Shown here in pieces: positions 41,533 to 51,183 of a stretch of DNA of 64,000 bases. Below the pieces are notes generated by a model. It ran no database searches and had not been told where the DNA came from. It saw nothing but the letters and a program-made list of their open reading frames with translations. The position numbers and the translations under genes are program-made. This DNA comes from Rutpela maculata (lineage: Eukaryota > Arthropoda > Insecta > Coleoptera > Cerambycidae): the NCBI GenBank assembly GCA_936432065.2, contig OW386285.2, positions 367,227,249 to 367,291,248 on the forward strand. Direction: 5' to 3'. Numbering within the stretch: the first letter of the stretch is position 1; each line of letters begins with the position of its first letter.

Positions 41533-42027
41533 ATGAAGATAATGATTGTTGATATTCAGGGATTCAGTTTACCTGATTTTTATCCGAAAGAAATAACATT
41601 TATTAGTGAGCGACAAACAGCTCATTATCTGTTGAAAGCTCCATTTCCAGCCAACAAGTTAGACCATAAACTACGAAAACAGATAAAATATTTAGAGCGT
41701 TTTCATCATGGTTTGAAATATGATAGTGGTTACATAGACTATTCCATGTTAGATGACATATTACAGAAGCACTTATTGAATAGTAATATTGATATGGTGT
41801 ATGTTAAAGGGCATCAAAAGCAACAGTTTCTCGAAAATAAGCTGTGTGAACTGGAAGAAACTTCATCAACCATTCCTAGCATTATCAACATAGAGAATAT
41901 GACTGGTGTACCAAAATTTATTAGAGATATACCTTATTGTCCTAATCATTTAAATAATAAATCAATGTGTAGTTTAAGAAATTGTACTAAACTTTATAAT
42001 TGGTTGCATTCTTCTTTACCAAAATAA
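41533..42027 (+). CDS. 'VDIQGF' protein, conserved Polinton accessory
   Basis: 164 residues. It starts with a hydrophobic strand ending in Asp7 (MIVDIQGF). 'DFYPKEITFIS' follows, then a basic helix 'LDHKLRKQIKYLERFHHGL', the 'DMVYVKGHQKQQFLE' block, and a C-terminal Cys/His group: Cys136, His139, Cys146, Cys151 (CPNH, then CSLRNC). I have the impression that such proteins recur in hemipteran and other arthropod genomes linked to Polintons. The first-strand acidic residue and 'YVKG' strand recall an RNase H/exonuclease-like fold, but key residues cannot be confirmed. It has its own TATA box. Confidence 0.65.
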   Translation: MKIMIVDIQGFSLPDFYPKEITFISERQTAHYLLKAPFPANKLDHKLRKQIKYLERFHHGLKYDSGYIDYSMLDDILQKHLLNSNIDMVYVKGHQKQQFLENKLCELEETSSTIPSIINIENMTGVPKFIRDIPYCPNHLNNKSMCSLRNCTKLYNWLHSSLPK

Positions 42028-42124
42028 AAAAAATATTATAAATACATTTTTTTTCTTCCCCCCACCACCCTTTTTAGATGTTAAAAGTAAACATGCAAAT
42101 CAATGTGAATTAGTAAATAGTAAG

Positions 42125-42499
42125 ATGTCGTCACGTGCATACATATTCATTTTTGTTGCACCGCTGTTGTGTCGTGGTGATTATTTCGAGTCTTCTGTAC
42201 ACACTAATAATGGCTCTGTAAATATTAGTCATCATGTTGATAACACATCGATACATGTACAATACAGCAATCTACATAGAAAATATCCTAGTGTAAATGT
42301 TTTACGAAGGTTGTCCAACTACAATCAACAGACTAATTTATCTATTATTTCGGCTGCTACTACTCCAAATCAAGCCCCACCAGCAAGAAATGTATCAGCT
42401 ACTACTACAATTCAACCCCTACCGGCAAGAGGCTTATTAAATTTATCACACCCATATCATCAGACTCATGCAAATGATATGCGGCAAGAGGCTTATTAA
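42125..42499 (+). pseudogene. Secreted coiled-coil protein, N-terminal part, before duplication break
   Basis: 124 codons. It has a cleavable-looking signal peptide (MSSRAYIFIFVAPLLCRG), a Ser/Asn-rich segment with several N-x-S/T sites, then a Thr/Pro-rich stretch. The frame ends within the second copy of a 59-bp tandem duplication. Because 59 is not a multiple of three, the reading continues in another frame at 42538. Ignoring one copy would give a single gene of about 270 codons. A surface or envelope-associated glycoprotein is possible from the signal peptide and glycosylation sites, but no family is recognised. Confidence 0.65.
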
Positions 42500-42540
42500 A
42501 TTTATCACACCCATATCATCAGACTCATGCAAATGATATG
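42423..42540. repeat. Perfect 59-bp tandem duplication
   Basis: Two identical copies (42423-42481 and 42482-42540), each beginning CGGCAAGAGGCTTATTAAAT and ending GCAAATGATATG. Identity suggests a recent event or an assembly slip. It splits the signal-peptide coiled-coil gene. Confidence 0.95.
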
Positions 42541-42996
42541 TATGATGAATTACAGCTATACCGAAAACTATACAGAGATCTGGAAATAAGATTATTGGAT
42601 GCCAATGCTAGATTTATGAATGATTTAATATCATGTGAAAATAAATTAAAATTGAATTTGGATAGTAGTTGTGAAAGCGCTGAAAACTTAAGAATTTTAC
42701 TCACTAATACAACGAATGAAATGTTAGAGCTAAGATCTGATCTCACTGCGTGTGTAGCTAACACCGAGGGATTAGAATTTGAAAGAGATAAATACATAGC
42801 CAAATATATGGAGGTCAAACGATTGCCTAAAGCCGAAAGTTTTATTTCCCTCAGCAGCACATTACCCCCACCTACAATCTCTAACACTACTGATAGGAGT
42901 TTGTTAAATTTGCAATGGCAGTATTCTTCCTGTATGCAGGAACTGAGACGGACGGAAAGTAAACTAAATACTTGTAAAAATAATTTAGTATCCTAG
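42538..42996 (+). pseudogene. Secreted coiled-coil protein, C-terminal part, after duplication break
   Basis: 152 codons, strongly helical with heptad character ('YRKLYRDLEIRLLDANARF', 'NKLKLNLDSSCESAENLRIL') and regularly spaced cysteines. A Pro-rich joint near residue 100 and a further short helix ('CMQELRRTESKLNTCKNNL') follow. It has no signal peptide of its own, as expected if it is the distal half of the gene starting at 42125. The ATG at its start is fortuitous, although internal translation cannot be excluded. Confidence 0.65.
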
Positions 42997-43012
42997 CGAA
43001 TCTTATAGCAGC

Positions 43013-43255
43013 ATGTCAGAGTTAATAGTGAGGTTAGAAAGACACTGCAAACAGTTGGAAAAGTTAAAAGAGCATATAAAATTTTATGAGCATAAGCAGT
43101 GTATGTTCTCCAGTTTCAACAAATTAGATATGAAAGATGAGGAATTAATATGGGATCGAAAAGTATTTAATAATTTAACACGTTTTAATACATCATCATC
43201 ATCATCATCAGAGAGAGGCCGCCAGAGTCGTCGCATTTCCCCAACGCCCATATAA
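43013..43255 (+). CDS. Small coiled-coil protein, unknown
   Basis: 80 residues. The first half is an amphipathic helix ('LIVRLERHCKQLEKLKEHIK') and the C-terminus is Ser-rich then Arg-rich (SSSSSS, then RGRQSRR). The Ser tract comes from a (TCA)n microsatellite. It begins 17 bases after the preceding frame. No family recognised. The basic tail could bind nucleic acid; this is inference. Confidence 0.5.
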   Translation: MSELIVRLERHCKQLEKLKEHIKFYEHKQCMFSSFNKLDMKDEELIWDRKVFNNLTRFNTSSSSSSERGRQSRRISPTPI

Positions 43256-43344
43256 TACGAGACAGGATATGATTTATATCACATTATTTTTACCCACCTA
43301 TATATGGATTTACTAAAAAAATTATAGTTTGTTTACTGAGAACA

Positions 43345-43818
43345 ATGGTGATGTTAAGTTCGCATTTCATAATTTTACATGCGGTACTGCAAAATATCCT
43401 GTACATACATCAACCTTATGGTAGTCGAGAAGTCTTTGTATGTTTCGATGGAAATGGGGGGAAAAACGATAGCTGGCCATCGAACTGGATGTTGATGACT
43501 CCATATGCAGTTAATAATGCACCTACTTTTACAGCGAACATTCCAAACAATACAATTCAGTACAAATTAAGAATACGATTTCAAGATAATACAATGGGTG
43601 ATACCTATTGGGAAAAATTATGTGCTGCCACCCCCTGTACTGCACCTACCATCATCAGCAATGCAAATTCTGAAAAACAAAATTATGATATTGGAGTGGA
43701 AGCGGTGTCTGGTTTGCTGTATTACATTACAGTTTGTTCTTCTCTCCTAATTGTAAAGTGTATAATTAAAATTATTAGGAAAAATGTCATGTCTCTCCGC
43801 AGCAGTGTGAATGAATAA
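43345..43818 (+). CDS. Type I membrane protein extending into the right TIR
   Basis: 157 residues. An N-terminal hydrophobic signal (MVMLSSHFIILHAVLQNILY), an ectodomain of about 100 residues with N-x-S/T sites (NDSW, NNTI) and four cysteines, a membrane span at about 123-144 ('SGLLYYITVCSSLLIVKCII'), and a short basic cytoplasmic tail. From 43621 on, the gene lies within the TIR, so about the last 65 codons are duplicated in inverse at the left end (26954-27151). Unknown family. The architecture suggests a viral surface or host-membrane protein, but no function can be assigned. Confidence 0.65.
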   Translation: MVMLSSHFIILHAVLQNILYIHQPYGSREVFVCFDGNGGKNDSWPSNWMLMTPYAVNNAPTFTANIPNNTIQYKLRIRFQDNTMGDTYWEKLCAATPCTAPTIISNANSEKQNYDIGVEAVSGLLYYITVCSSLLIVKCIIKIIRKNVMSLRSSVNE

Positions 43819-44458
43819 TATTATAATGTTTTTTTTTTTGTGTAATAAATGAAATAGCAATACAATTTTTGTTTAATTTATATCTGAATTTGATTAAATT
43901 CAACAGTTTTTTTTTTAATTTATGTACGCCTATGTTCACATTCAAACATCACCATAATATAATAATAATAAATAAATATATTGCCCACCCTAACCGGCGG
44001 TTATGATAAAAATTTCATTTAATTTGCATTTCTATACAAATGTTACACTCTCTCTTATCACATATCCGTTTTCTTATCACTTCCTCTCACTCCTATGTCT
44101 CGGGGCCAGCAACCGTCGTCGTCGTCGTTTATATTCAATTTACCTAAATTTAAAATCTCTGCACAGTCATGCTGAAATATTTCTTAGCCAGAAGGGCATT
44201 AGGTACAGACTTCACACACCCCCATACCACGTAATACAGCACTCTTCACTCTTCACCACAAGAACTCTTCAGCTCCGACGACAATGACCAATTTCTTAGC
44301 CAGAAGGGCATTAGGTACAGACTTCACACACACCCCCATACCGCGTAATGCAGCACTCTTCAGCTCCGACGACAATGACCAACAGCTCATGGTCAGATCT
44401 CGATGGACACATGCCATCCAAGTCACTTCCGCTCCAGAACTCTCTTTGCTTATCTACT
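43621..44458 (-). repeat. Polinton right TIR (838 bp)
   Basis: Inverse of 26314-27151. It begins inside the membrane-protein gene at TGTGCTGCC and ends GCTTATCTACT. It contains the mirror subterminal duplication (44181-44382) and the same domainless open frames as the left TIR. Confidence 0.95.
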
Positions 44459-44464
44459 TGTGTA
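44459..44464. other. Polinton target-site duplication, right
   Basis: TGTGTA, identical to 26308-26313. Confidence 0.93.
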
Positions 44465-44710
44465 TACCTACCTACCAAAATAAATGTTTATTTTTTAATT
44501 GGTTTTAGTCATTTATACAAAATCCTTGACCATAGTAGGTAATCAATTTCTTTCCAAGGTATACCAATTTTTCGCTTGCAGTTTCATGTTTAGATAATTT
44601 AATATTCATTATTCATTGTCTTGTTTGGGAGAAAATTATTTCCTTAAAAAAAATATTCTTCATGTAAGGTGAACAAGTATTTAGTCGTTATATAACATTT
44701 ATTTTTCATA
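44465..44710. other. Intronic non-coding sequence
   Basis: Flank of the Polinton; nothing recognised. Confidence 0.5.
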
Positions 44711-44926
44711 CACTGAAAAAAATATGTTCGAAATATTAATGAATCGGTTCATCGGCTGAAAATTGTGAATCTATTTATTAATATACATTTAAGTATTTAA
44801 GTACATGGGATAAATAAATGTGTACATTGTATTAATGAACGTACATTATATCAATAAACAGAGATTCATAAATTCTCAGCCGATGAACCTTTATTCATTA
44901 ATATTACGAAAATATTTTTTTCAGTG
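44711..44926. mobile_element. Mariner-type MITE with TA duplication
   Basis: 216-bp foldback with CACTGAAAAAAATAT ends and TA on each side (44709-44710 and 44927-44928). Inner arms match as GGTTCATCGGCTGA / TCAGCCGATGAACC. Non-coding. Confidence 0.8.
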
Positions 44927-46593
44927 TACTTATTAAGCAAGTAAACCTAGTGAGGGAGCTACAAATTTCATTTTTCAATTTCAACAGGTTATTTTGATTT
45001 TTTCGAATGCAAATGAAATTTCTTAAAGGCTAATTTAAATTACAAGCAAAAAACTCGTATTACCTGGAATAAAACATTGGTCTGCCACAGAAATTTATGT
45101 CAGAGTTTAAGGCCACTAGTAATATAGATTTTTTAATTAGACAAGATGTGCATTCTGTAAAATTATATTTTAGGAATAAATATTTTCTGCTGAAACTATT
45201 TTAGGACATGCATGTAGCTCAGAAATAATTATTGTTTATATAAAATTTTCTCGGATTCAGACTCGGATTCACATATGTTTAAATGGTTCTGTTATAAAGT
45301 TTATTTGCATTATCATCAATTAGTATTATGTACTTGGTAATTGCCAGTTTCCATTTTTCCATATTTATATATATACTCAAGAAGTTATTTCCTTGAAAAA
45401 ATTACAAAATTTAGGAAAACATAAATTCCTTTAATTTCTTTAGAGACAGGAGCATTTTATACCATCACGCAAGATGGTATAAAAAATTTGCTTATATTTA
45501 AGTTTTGATATTTTTTGTAAAAAAATATTTTTGATAAAATAAATGCTTGTTTATGTGCGGTAGTTATGAAAACTGGCAATGACAAAGTATGACTAACTGA
45601 TAGAAAAGTAAATCGACTTTATAATAAAATTATTTTCCTCGTAAAACATGTTTCTATATGAGAAAATTTTATCAGACAAACATTTTTTAGCTCCCTCTGT
45701 TTATTTTCCAGCAAAAAATGTTTATTCCCGCAGCAGATATACTTTACAATAATAGCAAAATGGCCATTCTATTCTAATTAAGAAATTTCACTGTTATTGA
45801 TTTAAAACTTTTTGATATGACGGAATATCTTTTCTGAGGCAGGCTAATTTATTACTAAATTAGGAAAGCATATATGCTGCAATAAAAAGGAAACTAACTA
45901 GGGTACTAGAAAAACCTTGCAATGGTAGTAAACTTTTTTGCTGCAATTAAAAATAAATGATACTACTGCAATCAAGTTCCTTCTCTGTCTAATCAGTGAC
46001 TTTGCTACAACAAGAAAGGAGTTAATTACAGCACTAAAAAAAACCATGGAGTGATAATAAAAAATGTTGCTGTAAGTAAAAAGAATTGACTCTATCGTAG
46101 CCAGATACTTTGCATTAGTAAATAAATATCTTTGCTGCAACAATACTATTTCTTTACTATAACAGTAAAGTTTATTTACGGTAACTAGATGAAACATTTT
46201 AATAATATTTTATAAAGTAACTTTACTATTGCACTAAAATAATTCCAGTAAAACAAATTTTACTGCCCTACGAAAATTTTTGGCTGGCGCCTATTCAAAT
46301 AGATTTTCTTGCTGCTGTAGCCTGATTTTTGGCTGTCCCTGCAAAAATCTTCTCTCAGTGTATATTCATAATGGAAAAAAAAATTGTTGAAGCGAGAAAT
46401 TTGAAAATAATAGATGAGCGGGGGGAGAAATATGAAAAACAAATTTTAATGATTAGCGGGGGGCGACAAAATATATTTTTCGCGTAAAGGCCCGCCATTG
46501 TGGCTTAGTTGCCTGGTAAAAAAGTGGTACTCTATGCATCTAATACTCCACTGATTTATTGTCCTTTTTATATAATTGTTGCACATTAACTCT
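44927..46593. other. Intronic sequence with degenerate periodic stretch
   Basis: At 45840-46350 words such as TTTGCTGCAA, TTGCTACAACAA and CTACTGCAATC recur every 50-60 bases with A-rich spacers, ending near a CTCTCAGTG motif. A similar stretch starts at 24905 with CACTGAGAAAATC. They may be the two orientations of one element. A G-run/AGAAATC core lies at 46420-46470. No gene. Confidence 0.45.
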
Positions 46594-46601
46594 GTAGATG
46601 A

Positions 46602-47439
46602 CAAGGGCGGATCTGGACCTTGAGCTTGGGGGGGGGGGGGGGGGGAGGGATAACACAGCCGCGTGCTGAAAATAACAAAAATATTTTCCCTCAAAAATTG
46701 AAATGAGCGGGGGGAGAAATTCGAAAACAAATTTTTTGTTGATGAGCGGGGGGGAGAAATCCGAAAAATATTGTTGATGAGCGGAGGGGAAAAATCCGAA
46801 AATAGTATATTGTGTATCTAGGTGTGAAAGCGATACATTCCCGGACGACGATGCAATTGTTGGCTGAGGCGCTAGCCGAGGCCAACAAGCATCGAAGTCT
46901 GGGAATGTGCTTTCACACCGAAGTGCACATACTATTTTTTCTGAAATCACAATAAATACTATTTTAAACGTATAAAAATCAAAAATATAAACATTTAAAA
47001 AAAAATTCTGAAATCACAATCAATACTATTTTAAACGTATAAAAATCAAAAATATTAACATATTAAAATATATATAAAAAACCGTACGGGAATGTTACTT
47101 CCCGGCCTAGGCCGGGAAGTAACATTCCCGTACGGCTTTGTTGATCGTTGCTTGGCAACGGATCTTTTCCGGTCTGTTTTCTGATAGTTTCCTAGCAACG
47201 GAGTAAAATACTGGAATTGTGCAGTTTTCGCTCTAAAATCGCGCCGAAAATGTAGACATTCCCGATTGATTTCAGAAAAAAATTTTTTTCGTCCTAAATT
47301 TTTATGAGCGGGTGGGGAAAAATTGTCAGTTACGCTTCTGTAAATATAATTATATTCAAAAATATAAAATAAAATAATAAAAATTGGGGGGGGGGGGTAA
47401 TTACCACGTTACCCCCCCCTCCCGATAAATCCGCGCTTG
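46602..47439. mobile_element. hAT-type element with 8-bp duplication GTAGATGA
   Basis: 838 bp with CAAGGGCGGATCTGG and the inverse-type ATCCGCGCTTG. A perfect duplication GTAGATGA lies at 46594-46601 and 47440-47447. It includes three G-run/AGAAATCCGAAAA cores and nested foldback sequence from about 46805 to 47280. A shorter relative in the other orientation lies at 50865-51183. Confidence 0.85.
47087..47280 (-). repeat. Dispersed repeat copy 2, inverse of 17580-17755
   Basis: Begins with the palindrome ACCGTACGGGAATGTTACTT...CCCGTACGG and continues with GATCGTTGCTTGGCAACGGA and the GCGCCGAAAATGTAGACA block seen inverted at 17580-17755. Confidence 0.7.
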
Positions 47440-47447
47440 GTAGATGA

Positions 47448-47946
47448 TCATATCAGTTTTTTGTAAATAATGTTAGTTTTAGACTATTTTATGTTTCTGT
47501 TACTAACTTAGTGAAACTCTCGTCAATATAAAATAAAGTAAAAGAAAGAAATTTGCATCTTGAATTTGCTACCGTTGAATTTCGAGTCTAGTATAAGGTG
47601 AGCAAAAATTGGAAACAAGATTTTTGAGATAAAAAATTCAAATTCCGTTGGTTGCCTTAAAATTGATAATTAGGTATTTTAAGAGTAGCTCATAACGAAT
47701 ATGATGTCAAAGTTAAGAATTCAAAATGGCGAATTCAATCTGCGATAATTGCAATATTTTTGCGCATTTTCATGAAATTTGATACAGGATTTTCTGATAA
47801 CGAACGTAGTGTTTAACGTTTAAAAAATCAAAACAATGGATATTTTACTGCGAAGAAGCTAAATAAATAAAATAAAGAGGTGGCTAAAAAGCATTATGAA
47901 GTAAAATTTCACGCCCAGTTGAACTTTATTAGCTTAGTGAGTTAGG
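47448..47946. other. Intronic non-coding sequence
   Basis: Part (47600-47790) resembles 49998-50215 in the same orientation (GTGAGCAAAAATTGGAAACA, then TTAAGAATTCAAAATGGCG), a decayed dispersed repeat. Confidence 0.5.
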
Positions 47947-47954
47947 TGTTTGAT

Positions 47955-48263
47955 CAGGGGGCACGAGGGGCACGAGGGGCGCCGCGGACCTATTTTGCGC
48001 CTTTCGCTTACAAAAAAAATTCAATCTTGCGGTGGGGAACCCCCGCTCGTCAAAAATATTTTTCCATTTTTCTCTTCCCCGATCATCAATTTTCATTACC
48101 GGAAAAAAACTTCTTTTTTCCCATCTTGCGCCCCCGCTCGTTAAAATATGTTTTTTAATTTTTCTTCCCACTCAGTTTTGAAACTTCGTAACCTTGACTA
48201 TGAATAAGCGGGCGCAAATATATTATTAGCCTAGGGGACGCGCCAATCCTCAATCCGGCTCTG
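47955..48263. mobile_element. hAT-type MITE with 8-bp duplication TGTTTGAT
   Basis: 309 bp, starting CAGGGGGCACGAGG and ending AATCCGGCTCTG. A perfect duplication TGTTTGAT lies at 47947-47954 and 48264-48271. The right end is the inverse of the CAGGGCCGGATT type. It contains C-rich (inverted) versions of the shared core. Confidence 0.85.
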
Positions 48264-48467
48264 TGTTTGATTCTGTCACTTTTGAGTAGAAGCAAATGCT
48301 TTTAATGCATAGAACAAGTTAAAATAACTAGATTTTCGAAGAGACCCATCTCGAGAAATCATGCCTTTTTAGCGACCTTTTTTGAATGCGGTTCAATTTT
48401 GTTTTGAAACATTGAGTTTTCGCTTGTATCGCTTCACTATTACTAAATATGAATTGATTTGTTTCAG

Positions 48468-48629
48468 ATGAAAGTTTGGAAGTGTCTAGAAAATGATAGT
48501 TTATTTCAGCGACCTGTAATTGAACCTACGACTGAAGAAAAGAAAAGAATCACAGCATTACAGTTACGACGATATGTCGATTATGGATTTCCCCTACTTG
48601 ATCTCTCGAAAACACCGTATAAAAGAAGA
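48468..48629 (+). CDS. ACOX3: Acyl-CoA oxidase (ACOX3-like), next exon
   Basis: 162 nt, 54 codons, phase 0 at both ends, with acceptor TTTGTTTCAG and donor GTAAGT. It encodes 'MKVWKCLENDSLFQRP' followed by 'TTEEKKRITALQLRRYVDYG'. This continues the helical N-terminal domain directly after the LLKMR of the exon at 18931, and 'LENDPLF' is a familiar ACOX block. ACOX enzymes oxidise acyl-CoA in peroxisomes. Downstream exons, which should include the FAD-binding region, were not found to the window end, so another intron of at least 15 kb is implied. Confidence 0.85.
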
Positions 48630-48696
48630 GTAAGTAATTCAAAAAGTAAATTTAAGCATCTTTTTAACCGAAACAATATTTAAAAAGGGGGAGGGT

Positions 48697-49553
48697 CTCA
48701 ATTGACGATTTGCACGAAAGAAAGTTTGGTATCACTGTAATTCATTGTACATGTTGACCAACTCGTCTAATTTCCAAACTTTGCAACAATTAAATACCTA
48801 TAATATAATAATCATAACATTATTTTCATTATGTTTAATGTTAAACCTACTTCCATTGAATATAAATCATATTTGTTAGGTTGTTTCGTATTCTACAATA
48901 TTTAAAGAATGTCAAATTATGCAATTTGTCAAACACTGTTTCCAACTCTCAGATTAGAAGAGTTGGCAGCAGTGATTGGTAAAATGTATAATTCGACATT
49001 TTTTAAATATTGTAGATTACGAAACAACCTAATAAAGATGATTTATATTCAATGGAAGTAGGTTTAACATTAAAAATAATGAAAACAATGTTATGATTAT
49101 TATATTATAGGTAGCAGGGCTGGCTCTAGGGGGGGGCGAAGCGGGCGGCTGCCCGGGGCGGCAAAATTTAGGGGCGGCAAATTCTTCAAATCTACAGTAG
49201 GCGTGGATTAATGGGGGTAACGGGGTAAGATTCTGTAAAACGAAATTTTTTTTTTGTATTTCTCTCCCCCGCTCTTCAAAAAAATGTTGGGACGGAAAAA
49301 ATTTTTTTTTGGATTTCTCACCCCCCGCTCTTCAGAAAAATGTTGGGACGAAAAAATTTTTAAGAGAGGGGCGGCAAAACGAAATTGTGCCCGGGGCGGC
49401 AAAATACCTGGAGCCAGACCTGATAGGTAGGTATCTAAGTGTTGCAAAGTTTGGAAATTAGACGAGTTGGTCAACATGTGTAGTGAATTACAATGATACC
49501 AATCTAGACACTTTTTACCAAACTTTCTTTCGTGCAAATCGTCAATTCGACAC
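48697..49553. mobile_element. Foldback element interrupted by a hAT MITE
   Basis: ATTGACGATTTGCACGAAAG at the left pairs with CTTTCGTGCAAATCGTCAAT at the right. Inner arms share GACCAACTCGTCTAATTTCC and GTAGGTTTAACATT. The hAT-type MITE at 49115-49422 lies in the right arm. Confidence 0.8.
49115..49422. mobile_element. hAT-type MITE with 8-bp duplication ATAGGTAG
   Basis: 308 bp with CAGGGCTGGCTCTAGG and the inverse-type CTGGAGCCAGACCTG. A perfect duplication ATAGGTAG lies at 49107-49114 and 49423-49430. It contains two C-rich core copies with 'GGACGAAAAAATTTT'. Confidence 0.9.
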
Positions 49554-50199
49554 GTATGTATGTCTTTTTATATCTGTTCAGTCATTACTTTGGCTTGGTT
49601 TCAGGGTGGCGGTGCCGTGCTTAAGAATGTGATTTCGTAATTCGACAATTTCTCCAACATTCCTGAATCAAATCAAAAAATTTTTTGATAGGCTTTTAAA
49701 GACAATATTATAGAATGGGTACCTACTAGATATTGAAAAGTAAAAATTTTTTTTTATTTTCGCACAAGTAAAAAAAATGTTTTCTTTCTTTAGTTTTCAA
49801 TAGGCTAGTGCCATTCTATAAAGTTGTCTCTGAAAGCCTATCATTTTTTTTTTCAATCAGTTCGGGGATGTAGGAGAAATTATCGAATTACGTTCACAGC
49901 ACCGCCTATACCTTAAGCGATTTCTATGAAATCTTTCTCAAACTGCAATGTATGGCGGTGGTTTCATAATAATTTCATCAAGCTACGTCTAGTGTAAAAG
50001 GTGAGCAAAAATTGGAAACATGATTTTTTTGTCGAGAATTCGGCGCTAGTGATACAAAATTTAATTTTTTGATAAAAAATTTAAATTTCGTCGAAAATGC
50101 ATTAAAATTGGTAGTTAGGTATTTTAGGAGTAACTAATAACGAATCTGGTGTCACAAGTTAAGAATTCAAAATGGCGGATCCAATATGGCTGCGACAAT
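49554..50199. other. Non-coding sequence of the next ACOX intron
   Basis: A weak foldback around 49640-49880 (AATTTCTCC...GGAGAAATT context) and a decayed repeat at 49998-50215. No gene. Confidence 0.45.
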
Positions 50200-50770
50200 T
50201 GCAAGTATTCATCCCAGAAATACAACAATCGGTATTTATTTTGATCTTACAAAGGCGTTCGATTTGATGGACCATGACACCTTGTTTCGTGAATTGGAGT
50301 CGTGCGGAATTATGGGTATTAGTTTAAACTGGATGAAGTCATTCTTAGTAAAACGTTGTTGAATTAAAATCTTGTCATAATAATATATTAAATCAGATCC
50401 ACAAATTATGGCACCAATATTATTCCTTGTATTTTCAAATGATTTATCACAACGTGTCACCATTAATGGATCATCTGCCTGTCAATTTGCAGATGACACA
50501 TCCATAAATGTCACAGCTCAAAATGTAAATTATGTTGTTAGAATTGAATAAAGTGGTAAATAAAATGGTGGGATGGTGTGATGAAAAAAAAAGCTACGTT
50601 AAATGCCTCAAGAATTAATATAATTCACTACAAAATATCTCCAAAACCTGCTGACTACAGTCTACTGCTAAGGTGCCATGGTGCATTATTAAAACAAACA
50701 AATACAATAAAATTTCCAGGTATAGTTGTCGCAATTGCAATAGTGATCGACGTACCGTCTATCTAGGCTG
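50200..50770 (+). pseudogene. Decayed LINE reverse transcriptase fragment
   Basis: Shifting + frames show 'IYFDLTKAFDLMDHDTLFRE' (RT motif A), 'GSQIMAPILFLVFSNDL' (degenerate motif B) and 'CQFADDTSI' (motif C, ADD). 'VNKMVGWCDEKKATLNASRI' then follows. Stops and frameshifts show that it is dead. It is a different fragment from those at 941 and 2457. Confidence 0.8.
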
Positions 50771-50864
50771 TGTTGTTGAGAGGCAAGGGGTGCAGAACGC
50801 AGAGCCGGATTTAACCATATTGTTCGCTCGTTTACTTTTTATAATATTACACTTACAATATCCC

Positions 50865-51183
50865 CAAGCGCGGATTTATGGGGGGAGGTAACGTGGTAAT
50901 TACCCCCCCAAGATTCTGTAAACCACCAACTTTCGTTTTAAAATTTCATAATTTTTATTATTTTATTTTATATTTTTGAATATATATTGTATTTACAGAA
51001 GGGTAACTGAGAATTTGTCCTCCGCGCTCATCAAAAAAAATTTGGGATGAAACAATTTTTTTTCGGATTTCTCCTCCCCGCTCATCAAATCATCAAAAAA
51101 ATGAAAAAATTTTTTTGTTATTTTCAGCACGCGGCTGTGTTACCCCTCCCTCCCCCCAAGCTCAAGGTCCAGATCCACCCTCG
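50865..51183. mobile_element. hAT-type MITE with 8-bp duplication AATATCCC
   Basis: 319 bp starting CAAGCGCGGATTTATGG and ending GATCCACCCTCG. A perfect duplication AATATCCC lies at 50857-50864 and 51184-51191. It is the opposite orientation of the 46602 family, with shared 'GTGGTAATTACCCCCCC' and 'ACGCGGCTGTGTTACCC'. Confidence 0.88.

Larger units (their letters stand above)
26314..44458. mobile_element. Maverick/Polinton (adintovirus-type) element, full length
   Basis: 18,145 bp, starting AGTAGATAAGC and ending GCTTATCTACT. It has 838-bp inverted repeats and 6-bp duplications. It encodes the diagnostic set: protein-primed PolB, retrovirus-like integrase, FtsK/HerA-type packaging ATPase, adenain-like protease, hexon and penton, plus a PLA2/pX-like protein typical of adintoviruses. 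Non-core cargo includes an IAP, a tRNA-Phe gene, a fibre-like protein and several orphans. Gene blocks run + (27.7-32.2 kb), - (38.0-32.7 kb) and + (38.3-43.8 kb). Penton and one accessory gene are frame-broken and the rest look open. It lies within the long ACOX intron. Near-identical TIRs suggest a fairly recent insertion or ongoing TIR conversion. Confidence 0.97.
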
